64,000 nucleotides of DNA from an uncultured Pseudomonadales bacterium (GCA_949372635.1 CASIAB010000007.1:248001-312000), one strand, 5' to 3'; positions 28,984 to 39,981 are shown, counted from the stretch's first letter. Numbers and translations: made by a program. Notes: generated by a model not told the origin, from the sequence alone.

Positions 28984-31031
28984 ATGTCTGACTCTAAGCA
29001 CCTATCAATTAACTCCTTATCAGCCAACCCTCTGAACTTTTTGCTGCAACTTGCGCCAAGCATGGCGCGTCTGCTGGTGCTGATCGCGGCGCTATTGCTG
29101 TGCGTGGGTCTGTTCCTTGTTTCAGGTGCTAGTCTGGTTAATCTTGAGGAACGCCTAGGCGCCAGAGGCTGGACCCTGTCGCCACAGCTGGCACGTGAAG
29201 AGCGCATTATCGTAGTCGCTATCGACGAGGCCAGCCTGGCTGCAATAGGCCCCTGGCCCTGGGCTCGGGACCAACTCGCCACTCTAGTAGATGCAATCGA
29301 TGCGGCCGGCGCCCAATTGCAGCTGCACGATATAGCCTATCCCGAGGCCCGGCCCGGCGACGCTGCCCTGCTTGCATCCTTACAGGATGCCCGCGGCGCC
29401 GTAATCGCCCAAGTTCCGGCCATTCGACCCGGCCAGCCCGTCGCTGCGGGCCAGATGACTCACCCGCTTTCAGGCATTCGCTGTGACAGTGCGGACGGAG
29501 GCATACAATTGCCACTTGCCAGTGGCTATCTTGCTCCTCACAGCGGCTTCGCCTCGATACCCAAGGGGCACATTACACCTATTATCTCTGCCGATGGCGC
29601 GGTTCGTAAGTCCCCCGCCATTATTTGTTCCGATGGGCAGGCCTATCCGGCGCTCGCGCTGACCGCCTTTCTGCAGGGAAGTAACTTCAGCCCCTGGCAG
29701 GCATCTATAGAGGCGGGAGGCTCCCTGCTAGATCCGGCCTATATCCTCAAGCTCGATGCCTACCCCGGCCTCGATATTCCACTCGATGCAGACGGCAATA
29801 TGAGAATCTCCTTCGCGAAGGACCCCTCAGCCTATACCGCCGTCTCTGCAGTGGACGTGATCAATGGCAGCATCGACGAAGGATTACTCGAAAATGCCTG
29901 GGTGCTTATCGGTGGTACAGCCTTCGGCATGGGTGACATCGTCCCCACGCCTTATAGCGGCGCCGCAACCGGTGTGGAGCTGCAGGCTCGCTTGCTGGGC
30001 AGCCTATTGGATATGGAGGTGCCCTATACGCCGCGTAGTGCCAATATTCTCAAGGGCCTTCTCTGTTTACTGTTCTCTGTGGCTCTCTATCGCCTGGCCA
30101 TTGGCGGCGATCGCATCAAGGCCTATGGCCTGCCTGTAGCTGCCGTTGTCCTGCCTGCTGCTGCCCTGACACTTCATCTTGTTCTACTGCAAAGCGCAGA
30201 TCTCTGGCTAGGCTGGCTCTTCCCGGCCCTGTATGGCGCCTCTGCCGCCAGCTTCCTGTTCTGTTCGAGCTCAGCAGGGTGCGCTCTGAACGCAGCCGCG
30301 TATTCACTAACCTGAATAGTTACCTGCCTGACAACATAGCTAAGGAGATTGCCTACAGCCTGCCCAGCTCCAGCATTAATGCTAGGCGCTGTGATGTAAC
30401 TCTGTTAAGTGCCGACCTGCGTAATTTTTCCGCTTTTAGTGAGACCAGGCCGCCAGAAGAGCCTGCCGCGGTGCTGCACTACTTCTTTACTCGTGCCGCC
30501 GAGATCATCGAACGCCACGGCGGGCGAGTTCACGAATTCAAGGGCGATAGCCTACTAGCCGTCTGGGACGGCAACGGCCAAAAGTCTGCCGCCGCCGCAC
30601 TTGCGGCAGGTCAGGAGATGCAGGCTGCGGTGTATCGAAACCTGCTGCCCGAGCACGCCCTCGAAGGCTTGGAGCCTATGGCCCTGGGCATAGGCATAGA
30701 GCAGGGCCCGGTGCTTATCGGCTCTATCGGCCCGGCACATCGCCGCACCCATGCCCTGCTCGGTGAAACCGTATCAATCGCACTGCGAATTCAGGAAATG
30801 ACCGCCGAGCTTGCCCAGCCCATATTACTAGGCGAGTGCGCGGCAAGGCAGCTTCGTGACGAGGCCTTGCAGTCTCAGGGCAGCTACCTGTTAAGTGGGC
30901 TGAAGACTCCCCATGTGCTTTTTGCACCGACCCTCGATGACTCTCAAGATAGCGGTGATTCATTGGTTCAGCCCAACGCTGCGCCTATTAAGCGGCGGCC
31001 GGCACTAATTTTTCAATCTAGCCCTCTCTAA
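28984..31031 (+). CDS. CHASE2-domain class III nucleotide cyclase (one frameshift)
   Basis: About 680 residues when joined. The first part has a membrane helix (about 25-45), a CHASE2 extracellular sensor (RIIVVAIDEASLAAIGPWPWARDQ onwards to about 330) and three more membrane helices. The second frame carries the cyclase domain: metal-binding Asp in LLSADLRNFSAF and in EFKGDSLLAVW, and the motif HALLGETVSIALRIQ. The usual substrate Lys position (three before GD) is Glu and the catalytic Asn of T-V-N is Ser, so cAMP as product is not assured. The shift is about 30260-30275, where FLFC should run into FELSRVRSERS; one base appears missing. Confidence 0.8.
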
Positions 31032-31069
31032 TATTGCATGCTGACCTGCGATTAACCATAATCGCCGCA

Positions 31070-32465
31070 ATGATCAATGAGCCCGCCAAATCAGGGATGT
31101 ACGCTGAATTGAACAAGGAAATCAGGCTCGCGAGATATTTATCGAGGCCGCTACAATTAGTGCTTCTGATATTTGCTGGCGCTCTCCCCATTAGCTCCTT
31201 CGCCGCCTGCCCCGATCTATCTGCCTTCTATCAATCCGACGCTGCTGCGTCGGCTGTTTTGCAGCAGCAGATCAGCCAGCTGCTGCCCGAGTGTCTAGAA
31301 AGCTCCGAGTTTTTCGCGGTGTATGGCGCCGCCCAGCTCAGTAACTCGGACCTTGCCGGCGCGCTGGAATCGCTCGAGAGGGCGTTGCTGCTCAATCCAG
31401 AAAATGGCGCCGCCGCCATCGATTATGCTCAGGCGCTGTTTGAAGAGGGCCAGCTGTTTACGGCGCTGGAGATGAACCAACAATTAATAGCACGAGAAGA
31501 TCTGCCCGAAGGCGTCGACGCTGCACTGCAGAGGCCGGCAAGAGCGGTGGCGAGCCTTTACCCGTCAATCCAGCTTACAGGCCGAGGTACTTGCCGGCTA
31601 TGACAATAACCTCAACGGCGCACCGGATTCCGGGCAAATTACCCTTACCCTGTCCGGTGAGCCCATTCAGCTAGGCCTCGACCCTGAATTCAGACCCCAA
31701 AGTGGCGGCTATCTGAGCACGCGAGCAGCGTATCGGCAGCGGCGACTGGCCCCCGAGAGCCAACAAAACTGGGGGGCGGAGATACGCTCGCGCAACAGCG
31801 AATATTCACAGTCCGACCTATTGCAATTCGCCGCTAGCTATCAGTTTCTGAAGCCAAGTAGGGCCAACTCCTGGCAGGCAGCTGCCGGCGTGAACCATCT
31901 CCAATATGGGGGCAGCTCACTGTTTACCGGGCTCGATAGCAGCTTTCGCTATCAGCCTGGAAGCGATCGCCGCTGCAACCCTTATTCCCAGCTAGCCGTT
32001 CAACATCAAGACTTTCACCGGGAAAGCCGCCTGGACGGCTTGGAAACCAAGGCTTCGCTAGGGGTTAGCTGTCCACAATTTGGCAATGCTGGGCGGCAGC
32101 AACTCAGTGTCGACTTGAGCCGAATTAATAACTTTGCCGCCAATAGCGACAGGCTAGGTGGCGATAGAGCGGGCTGGCAGTCGAATCTAAGCTGGCAATA
32201 CAGCCTGCAGAGCAGCCTCGCTACGCGCTCAACTTAGCCATACCAATATAGAAGATAGAAGGGCTACAGCCCCTTGCTGAAAGAGGGCGCAGAACGCTCC
32301 ATAAAACGCAGCTACCTCTTGCTGGAGTATAGGCGGCCTGTCCACCTGTTGGGCAGCAGCGCTAATTTTATGGTTAACGTCTATCACCAGCGCCAGCGCA
32401 GCAACCTGGAGTTGTTCCGAAGTAAAGATACCAGTGCTGCGCTAGGCTTTGGCTGGCTTTTTTAG
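31070..32465 (+). CDS. TPR plus beta-barrel outer-membrane protein (two frameshifts)
   Basis: A signal peptide (RPLQLVLLIFAGALPISSFAA) is followed by TPR-like helices (LAGALESLERALLLNPENGAAAIDYAQALFEEGQ). After a shift near 31550 the product continues as a strand-rich barrel (SLQAEVLAGYDNNLNGAP, later FAASYQFLKPSRANSW, ending SAALGFGWLF with a terminal Phe). A second shift lies near 32235-32270. The layout resembles surface-lipoprotein-assembly or other TPR-barrel proteins, but I cannot assign it. It follows the cyclase by under 70 bases, so fecR, cyclase and barrel form one unit. The start is uncertain (31070 or 31097). Confidence 0.65.
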
Positions 32466-32696
32466 GCCTCAATTTCAGCCCCTCAATTTCGTCATAATCT
32501 GCGGCCTATAAAAGCCGTAAATTTCAGCAAAAATCCCAACAAAAGAAGAATTTAGCGTAATACCGTGAGAAAAAGGGGCCGATAGTTGTTTTAAGCCCTA
32601 AAGAGCTTGTAACATTGCGCCGATATCTACTCTGCTCGCACTGCGTGCGCGCTGTAGTTAGGATGTATACAGAATTTTCAGAGCATCCCGTTGCCG

Positions 32697-32739
32697 TGTG
32701 ATTACGATCACAAGGACAGCGGGTAGTCTTGATTATGAT
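32697..32739 (+). promoter_or_regulatory. Class II CRP-type promoter of the coat protein gene
   Basis: TGTGATTACGATCACA at 32697-32712 is a perfect TGTGA-N6-TCACA site. A -10 box TATGAT lies at 32734-32739, so the site centre falls at -41.5 of a start near 32746. No proper -35 is visible, as expected of an activator-dependent promoter. The leader to the ATG is about 87 bases. The rest of the 367-base gap before the gene holds no other feature I recognise. Confidence 0.8.
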
Positions 32740-32832
32740 AGTTAAACTGATGATTGGAGTAGCGCTCTAAGGCTGCCACGACATCGGAAATAAAAAATTT
32801 GAAATCGATTTCATCTCAAGGAGTTTTAACAA

Positions 32833-35800
32833 ATGGCTATAACAGCTGAAACCCGTACCGCAATTATCCAACTGGTAGTGACTGCGTATGATGCAGCGCC
32901 CGGCACAACATTATTAACTGAATTAGTAGCGATCGTAGACGGTGGTGGCAGTCTTGCCGACGTCGCGACTAACCTAACAACTAGAACAGAATGGACTTCA
33001 AAGTACCCTTCTTTCCAAACATCTGGAGAGTTTGGTGCTGAATGGCTTGGCGCCCTTGTTCCTGAGGCGAGTGCCGAAACACTAGCAGCAGGCGTTACAA
33101 CAGTAGAAGGCTTAATCGCTGGCGGCTCCACTTTTGCCGAGATCATTATTGCAGCACAGGGTTTTCTAGCTGATCTACCTACAACTGATGCTGCTTTTGG
33201 TACTTCTGCTGCCAACTTCGCCAACAAGGTTACAGTAGCGACTTACCAAACAATTACGCTTGAGGAAGCTGGCTCAGGATCACTTGCTGGTGTAACTAGC
33301 GATGTTACGACTGTTGCTACAGTGAATGCAGCTGCAGCTGCTGTCGCAACTGCCGTCGCAGCCACCACTGCTGCGCTCACTACAGGTGTGGACGCGTTAA
33401 CTGGCACAGCTGGCGCAGATTCATTCATCGCCGTAGCGCCTACAGCAGCTACTACAACTATAAACGCTGGCGACAACCTGAAAGGTGGTGATGGTACAGA
33501 TACCCTCACAATCACCGCCTCAACTGTTGGCGGCAGCACGTTAGGTAACGGCGTATCAACGACTTCTATTGAAAGCCTCTCGATCAATTCCGTTACAGCG
33601 ACCTCTCTCGACGGCTCGTTAATGACTGGTGTTGCTGACGTGTTCAATAACGGCTCGCTCGGAGCTCTAACTATTACCGGCTTGACGGCGATTCCGAATG
33701 TTCACCTAGTTGGTACTAGCGCTGACACTACTGTCACCATGAGTGCCTTAGCCACTCTTAGCACCACTGATGCGATGACGGTTGCCCTTAGCGGGAGTGC
33801 TACAGCTGCAAATGCTAATCTTACGGCTCAGGGAATTGAGACATTCAACGTCTTGGCATCTGTCGCGTCAGGCTCTGCGGCTACTTCACAAACATTGACT
33901 AGCTCTACTGCAGCAACCCTTGCGATCACTGGCGATGCATCAACCAACATTTCAATTAACCTCGGGGGCGCTGGTGCAACTGCTGCCTTGATTGGTACCG
34001 TAACTGGCAATGAAGCCGCGAATACTACAACTGTCACTGCAGATACAGCTGACTTTCTTACTGTAGATCTGAAAGGCGGGTAACGACATTCTAAGCCTTG
34101 CTAATGCCCCTGGTGCAAATTACACGCTCGCGGGCGGCGAAGGTGTAAACGTCCTAGGCATGACTCAGGCAGCTGCTACCGCAACGAGTGCAACAGCAAC
34201 AATTTCTGGCTTTGACATTCTAAACGTTGCTACTGCTGGCACCGGAACCATCGATATGGACGACTTCGAAGGTGGATTCACTAAAGTTATCTATGACGCT
34301 GGCCTTGGTGGCGCGACTACAGTTGACGACGCTGTCACTGGTGTAGAAGTCGAGGTGGACGTGACTGCTGTTGCGCAAAACCTGACCGTTGATCTCAAGA
34401 CCGACGGCGCAGCTGATGCGATCACTGTCACTCTTGATGCGATTGGTGCTGGTGATGCGATTGGCACAATCAATGCCGCTGACGCAGAAACACTGACTGT
34501 TTCTGTGGACGACGACACAACTACAGCAACCGGCACGCTCGCGATTGCGGGCATTACTCTTGGTGATGCGACGTCAGTTGTTCTATCTGGCGACGCTGCG
34601 ACAACAATCACTACATTCACTAACCCAACAGTTCCAGTTCTTGCAACATTCAATGCAGGCGCCATGACTGATAACCTGACTATGTCTGGTCTAAATCTCG
34701 CTGCAGCTGGCGCTACTATTACACTTGGTTCAGGTGATGACACAATAACCATGGGTACTGGCGACGGCGCCGACACAGTTGACATCTCCGCAGGTGGCAA
34801 AAACTCAATCACTTATACTGCAGTAGCTCAATCAGATGCCGCTGCGATGGACATTATCAAAGGGTTTGTATCTGGTTCTGACGATATAGATCTGACTGCG
34901 CTAGGCGTTACTACTTCGTCGCTGTTCGGTGGTGTAGGCGCAACTAGGACGGCAGCTGAAGGGCTACTAGCAGGTGCCACAGCTCCCGTCGCCGTATTCC
35001 AAGCTGACGACGCGGTACTTTGGGTCGACAACGGCAATGCCGCTAATCTCTGGATGCAGCTGACTTCCGAGTTCACCTAGACGGCCTCAGCACTATTGCC
35101 GCTACGGATTTTGGGCTTCGCTCAGCCGGCGCTGCAATCAGTGCAACTGCTGCCGCCGTCGTACTCAGCGCTACCGCTCAAACGAATGCGTCTGCAGTTA
35201 CTACAAACGAAGGCGACACAATTACGTCAACTTCAGCGTTCGCAGTAGGCTCAACGTTCGACGGTGCTCTAGGCACTGACTCAATCAGCTTCTCATTAAC
35301 TGCAGGGGGGGTTACTACTATCGATCTCGATGACGCCGCTGGTGACATTGAGAACATTGAGGGTGTGACACTTGGTGCAGGTGTCCTGCAGGTAGACCTG
35401 CTTGCAGCAGATCTTGCCGACAATGGAGCTGGCGAAATCGCTACGATAACAGGTGTAGCTACGTCAGCTCAGATTATCTCTTTAGAGGCGGGTGGTGATC
35501 TAACCGACACCACAAACACGCTAATTGAGACAATATCTGTAGACGCAGGTGGTGGTGGTACCGACACTTTAACCATTGATGCCGCCAATTTAACCAACGT
35601 GACAGCAGTTACATTTGGTGGAGCTGGCGCTGATACGTTGGGACTTTCCGGCGGCACCTATGATTTTTCAGCTATCGCAATGACTTTCGGTGCAGCAGCA
35701 TCAGTACTTGATCTAAATACTAAGGATAATCTCGCAAAAACGGTTACAGTTGACGCAGCTGACATTGCTAATGTGGCCACTATAACCGGCGAGGCTACCG

Positions 35801-36927
35801 CTGCGATTGATACGACTATAAATCTGACTGGTACGGATAACTTAGGCGCAGCAACTATTACAAATCTTGACTTGCTGACGATCGCAGGTACATCGCAGAC
35901 GCTGACAATTGACGATCGAGATATTACTGCAGCAACGAACATTGTGGATGTGACGTCTACAGGAACAACGAATGCCTTGGTTGTTTCTGACGTGGCGGGT
36001 GCTGACAATGCTACGGATCTTAGAGGTAGCACCCTCACCGACTTCGCGACTATCACTACCGATCACGGTGCGACGAACTTGACCATTGACTCAGCGTCGA
36101 TTGCTGGTCAGACTCAACTAAATGGTGATGCGAACTCTATACTTGCAATCACGGAAACAGGTGACTATACAAACATCAGCGTCGACTCAGGTGAGTATGC
36201 AGCTTTGGTTCTAACCGATGGTATTACGGCTACGATTGATGACTCTACTCTTGACGATGATGGTACGGTGACCAGCATGATCGCTATAGATTCAACCGGA
36301 GCTGTTGACGCGAATCTGGCTATTAATATGGCTGGCACTACCCTTAGTCTTGCAGCAGTTGCAATAGGTGCTACGCAGGATGTCGACACGGTGATCACAG
36401 GCACGTCTGGTGCCGACGTTATCACCGCCGCCGATTCTACAGCGGCCGGCTCAGCTATGACCATCACTGGTAATGGAGGCTCCGATCAATTCAGACTAGA
36501 GGATGGATCCGGAAATGTTAACGCACTTGTCGTTGCTGATGCTGTTAGCATTACAGACTTTGATGCTGCCAATGACTCGGTTCAGTTTGACAATGCTACG
36601 TTAACTCTAAATAACCTTAAATCCCTGGCAAGCGGCGCCGTTACGGCGGCGACCGATGGATTCGTATTTATCAACAACGCGAGCGTGAACGATTTCACAA
36701 GCCTAGTTCAATTTGGTGCAGCAGTAGGAACACTTACCGCCAACGCCGCCGGCCAGAATATGGCATTTGCGATTCCTAACACAGCCGGTAATAAGGTTGG
36801 AATCTACGCCTACACGGATTCTGACAACGATGCAAACATGGACGATGTGGCTGGCGATGTGAATCTAGTAGCAGTAATAGACGTCACCTCAGGTACATTT
36901 GGTCTCGGTAATATGGGTGTCTTCTAA
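32833..36927 (+). CDS. S-layer-like type I secreted protein (two compensating frameshifts)
   Basis: About 1,364 residues when frames are joined. It has no signal peptide and no cysteine, is very rich in Ala, Thr, Asp and Gly, and has almost no Lys. The N-terminal 120 residues are helical (AITAETRTAIIQLVVTAYDA), like the anchoring domain of S-layer proteins such as RsaA. A long strand-rich region follows with sparse RTX-like nonapeptides (GGDGTDTL, GSGDDTITMG, GNGGSDQF) and an uncharged C-terminus. At 34080 an extra G in a GGG run gives a stop; near 35050 a base is lost, restoring the first frame. AAGGAG lies 9 bases before the ATG. It is the likely substrate of the type I exporter. Confidence 0.78.
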
Positions 36928-36974
36928 GCCAAACTAAACTTCAAGTTCCACACTTGAAGTGAAGTAAAACGGGA

Positions 36975-37007
36975 AAACCAGTCTCTTCGGGGGCTGGTTT
37001 TTTTTTG
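36975..37007 (+). terminator. Strong terminator of the coat protein gene
   Basis: An 8-bp stem CCAGTCTC/GGGGCTGG with a TTCG tetraloop, flanked by an A-run before and nine T's after. Confidence 0.92.
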
Positions 37008-37024
37008 CACTTGGGGTCTAGTAA

Positions 37025-37108
37025 ATGACAGACCAACAGAAAATATCAGAGTCACTGGCTCAGCTTTCTGAGGCTATTAAGAAGATCAAGGCTAACGAGA
37101 GTAAGTAA
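37025..37108 (+). CDS. Small 27-residue protein
   Basis: ATG to TAA encodes MTDQQKISESLAQLSEAIKK followed by IKANESK, an amphipathic, lysine-rich helix. A diverged copy of its last 19 residues occurs at 38106-38168, which suggests the peptide is or was a real gene. It lies between two terminators. No ribosome site is evident. Function unknown. Confidence 0.4.
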   Translation: MTDQQKISESLAQLSEAIKKIKANESK

Positions 37109-37121
37109 GACGACTTAGAGC

Positions 37122-37148
37122 CCAACTCTTAACGGGGTTGGTTTTTTT
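37122..37148 (+). terminator. Terminator after the small gene
   Basis: A 7-bp stem CCAACTC/GGGTTGG with one G-U pair, loop TTAACG, and seven T's. Confidence 0.75.
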
Positions 37149-37163
37149 GTGCGTGGGTGTTTT
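37144..37163 (+). repeat. 20-base direct repeat, copy 1
   Basis: TTTTTGTGCGTGGGTGTTTT, identical to 39735-39754. It is part of a duplicated terminator-plus-sapC block. Confidence 0.9.
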
Positions 37164-37298
37164 GCAGAGGTAGGGAAAGACTTGTTGATGGGAGGAGATG
37201 AGTTGATAGGGTCGGCCACAGGCTTTTTCGGTACAATAGGAAAATAAGGGTACGGCGCAGCCTGATCCCCAATAGGCAAATAACCACAAGGAAAACAC

Positions 37299-38093
37299 AT
37301 GACAGAACTCGCAGCCATTAACCCTGAACGCCATGCCAAAAAAGTGTGGAAGCATGTCACTGATTACACATTTGCCGCCGAGCAAACCGTCATCCCATTG
37401 GTGGGCGCTGAGCTGAGTAAGGCGGCATTGGCGATGCCCATCGGCTTTATCAAGCTTGACGCCGGTTACCAGTTGGTCGCGATCACTTCACTGCAACCCG
37501 GAACGAACCTGTACGTGGCGCCGGACGGAAAGTGGCTAGGCGCGTACATCCCCGCCGCTCTGCGAGCGTACCCGTTCCAATTGGCGCAGCAAGAAGGCGC
37601 AGGGGAGTTCATCCTGTGCATCAACGAAGCCAGCGGGCTGGTGGTGGAGAATACGGAAGACGGAAACGCTTTCTTCGACGATCAAGACCAGCCCACTCAG
37701 GGAATCAAGGATATCCTTAATTTCCTCACCCAAATCAAGGCCAGCCTGGATGTCACCGAGGGGGCCGTGAATGCGCTGGCCGACGCCGGTCTCATCACGC
37801 CGTGGGAGATCAACCTCAAGCAGGGTGAGAAAGTCGTGCCGGTGGAGGGCCTGTTTAGCGTTGACGAGGCTGCTTTGAACAAACTGGACGATGAGGATTT
37901 TCTGACCTTGCGCAAGGCGGGCGGTTTGGCCTTAGCTTACGCACAACTTTTGTCGATGAACCAACTTGCCGTGCTAGAGCGCTTGGGCGAGTTACAAGGC
38001 CAGATCCTCGAGCAGCAGGCAGCGAACTCCGAGGCTTCCAATCTAACCGGGTTTTCCCTTTCCGAGGACGAAGGGTCGCTAATCTTTGATTGA
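37299..38093 (+). CDS. sapC: SapC family protein (S-layer-associated)
   Basis: A 264-residue soluble protein resembling the SapC family, first named from the surface-array locus of Campylobacter fetus. Family-like segments are HYTFAAEQ-type openings (here TDYTFAAEQTVIPLV), FIKLDAGYQLVAITSLQPGTNLYV, PDGKWLGAYIPAALRAYPF, and the tail FSLSEDEGSLIFD. The biochemical role is not established. Its place next to an S-layer-like gene supports a shared function. ACAAGGAAAA precedes the ATG. Confidence 0.82.
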   Translation: MTELAAINPERHAKKVWKHVTDYTFAAEQTVIPLVGAELSKAALAMPIGFIKLDAGYQLVAITSLQPGTNLYVAPDGKWLGAYIPAALRAYPFQLAQQEGAGEFILCINEASGLVVENTEDGNAFFDDQDQPTQGIKDILNFLTQIKASLDVTEGAVNALADAGLITPWEINLKQGEKVVPVEGLFSVDEAALNKLDDEDFLTLRKAGGLALAYAQLLSMNQLAVLERLGELQGQILEQQAANSEASNLTGFSLSEDEGSLIFD

Positions 38094-38105
38094 GGTGGAT
38101 ATTGC

Positions 38106-38168
38106 GCAGACTCACTTGCTCAACTCTCCGAAGCGATTAAGAAGATCAAGGCTAAAGAGAGTAAGTAA
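38106..38168 (+). pseudogene. Remnant of the small 27-residue gene
   Basis: Codes for ADSLAQLSEAIKKIKAKESK before a TAA, nearly identical to the tail of the protein at 37025-37108, but with no start codon. It is in the same frame as sapC, directly after the sapC stop. It marks a past duplication in this segment. Confidence 0.75.
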
Positions 38169-38221
38169 GATGAAGTGTCTAAAAGTCGTTCTAATATTTA
38201 TGTATCACCAAGGATTTTACT

Positions 38222-39699
38222 TTGTCTGCTAGCAGCTACCCTTATTGGCTCTCTTCACTGATTGGCGCACAAGAAACAGCTGACGGTTATTCGAAGCTTG
38301 TAGAAGACACCAAAATATTTTTCTATGTCTTCCCTAGCTCAGTTCCAATTTATAGCGAGGTTACCGATCTTGCGGACGGATTTACTATGCTCAATAAGAC
38401 GCAGAAGCAGAATGCTGCAGCTGCGTTTAAGTACATTGAATCAATCACAGCACTGTCGTTTGTACAAAGCGGCGAAGTCCTCGCATCGAACACACTCCTT
38501 TTTGCCATTGAATACGCAAGAAGAAAATTCCTATGCCTATGCATACCCGCCGGAGATTCATCCGCTAGGCAGCGACATTTATATGGCGATCCACCCGACT
38601 AACGAGACACTGTCAGCTGGAACGCAAGGCGCATTAACCCTAATACACGAGATTGGGCACGCGCTGGCTAAAGCACCCGCATGAAGAAGCAGAGGGACTT
38701 GGAAAAATTTCTATATTATCGGTTGAAGAAGCCACTGTGGCTAATACGGTGATGTCTTACGAGAAGTCCACTGTTGAGAACTTTAAGTTGGAATTTAATC
38801 ATCTAGACATTGCCGCACTTCATTATATCTACGGCCCAAATCCTGACTCACGGGCCTCAGACGACACATATGAAATTTCAACTACTCAGGCTAACTTTAT
38901 CTGGGACGGCGCGGGCCTGGACACGATCGATGCATCAAAAGTCTCAAGCGGTATTACTTTACACCTAACGCCGGGCTACCATGATTTTGTTGGCGAGAGC
39001 GCTAGTTCAACAATCACAGGTGCAGGTCAAGTAACTATCAACTTTGGGACAGTTATCGAAGCCGTTGTTGGATCGGCGTTTAATGACACGCTGTTTGGAA
39101 ACGCACAGGATAATGTAATTACGGGGAACGGCGGTTCCGATTTCATAGACGGGGGGGATGGTATAGATATAGTGGTTTATACCGATTCCTTATCCGCGAT
39201 GACAATAAAGAGCAATAAAGATAATGCAAGCATCGTGGATTGGGAAATTACTCTCTCTAATGGTGACAAGGATACCTTAGTTAATGTGGAGCGGCTTAGC
39301 GTCAACGATACACGGCTAGCACTTGATTTAGACGGTCATGCCGGCAGTACTGCCAAATTACTTGGTGCATTTTTAGGCAGTGATGGTGTCGCAAACACAG
39401 ATTTTGTTGGTATAGGTCTTCAATATCTGGATGCAGGCGGCACTTATGAAGGGCTGATGGGATTAGCAGCTTCTACTGTCTTTGGTGAGACTCCTAACAG
39501 TCGCTCGGTGGTCGCTACGTTCTATAGAAATTTGACAGGTCAACAAGCGCCAGAAGACGTGATGGCTACCTATGCTAGCTTGCTAGATAGTGGTGATCTT
39601 TCTTTATTATCGCTATCTTTGCAGGTTGCTGATAACGCCATTAATCTGGCTAATATTGATTTTGTCGGCCTTTCCGCCGCCGGACTCGAATATAGTTAA
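38222..39699 (+). CDS. Serralysin-like M10 metalloprotease with RTX repeats (two frameshifts)
   Basis: About 490 residues when joined. The zinc motif is HEIGHALGLKH-like: HEIGHAL ends one frame and LKHPHEE opens the next, with the shift near 38665. A Met-turn VMSYEK follows. RTX repeats (GNAQDNVITGNGGSDFIDGG) lie in the middle and a C-terminal domain of about 150 residues follows. An earlier shift is near 38522, where EYAQEENSYAYAYPP is broken by one missing base. Start TTG at 38222 is supported by AAGGA 7 bases before. No signal peptide, as expected for type I export. It may process the coat protein or act on external proteins. Confidence 0.8.
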
Positions 39700-39713
39700 A
39701 ACCAAGAAAAAGC

Positions 39714-39739
39714 GGGCTCGTAACAGGATCGCCCTTTTT
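39714..39739 (+). terminator. Weak terminator after the metalloprotease gene
   Basis: A GGGC/GCCC stem with a long loop followed by five T's. The T-run begins the second copy of the 20-base repeat. Confidence 0.4.
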
Positions 39740-39754
39740 GTGCGTGGGTGTTTT
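39735..39754 (+). repeat. 20-base direct repeat, copy 2
   Basis: Identical to 37144-37163. Here it is followed within about 25 bases by sequence from the 3' third of sapC. Confidence 0.9.
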
Positions 39755-39777
39755 ATAAACTGCGGATTCGGGTCTGG

Positions 39778-39981
39778 CTTCGATGATGAGGATTTTCTGA
39801 CTTTGCGTAAGGCGGGATTGCTTTGACGTACGCGCAACTTTTCTCGATGAACCAACTTGCCGTGCTGGAGCGCTTGGGCGAGTTACAAGGTCAGATACTC
39901 GCGCAGACGGCGGAGCCCGAGGCCGGCGATCTGACCGGCTTTTCCCTTTCCGAGGACGAAGGGTCGCTAATTTTTGAGTGA
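39778..39981 (+). pseudogene. Truncated, frameshifted copy of sapC
   Basis: Encodes FDDEDFLTLRKAG, then after a shift near 39820 the segment LTYAQLFSMNQLAVLERLGE and the tail GDLTGFSLSEDEGSLIFE with a TGA. It is closely similar to the last 70 residues of the sapC at 37299-38093. The first two thirds of the gene are missing, so this is a deletion remnant of a duplicated block. Confidence 0.9.

Noticed and set aside
33243..36467. Long minus-strand open frames across the coat gene, rich in Val, Ser and Ala
   Set aside because: They are antisense shadows of Thr/Ala/Asp-rich codons, with no starts or domains.
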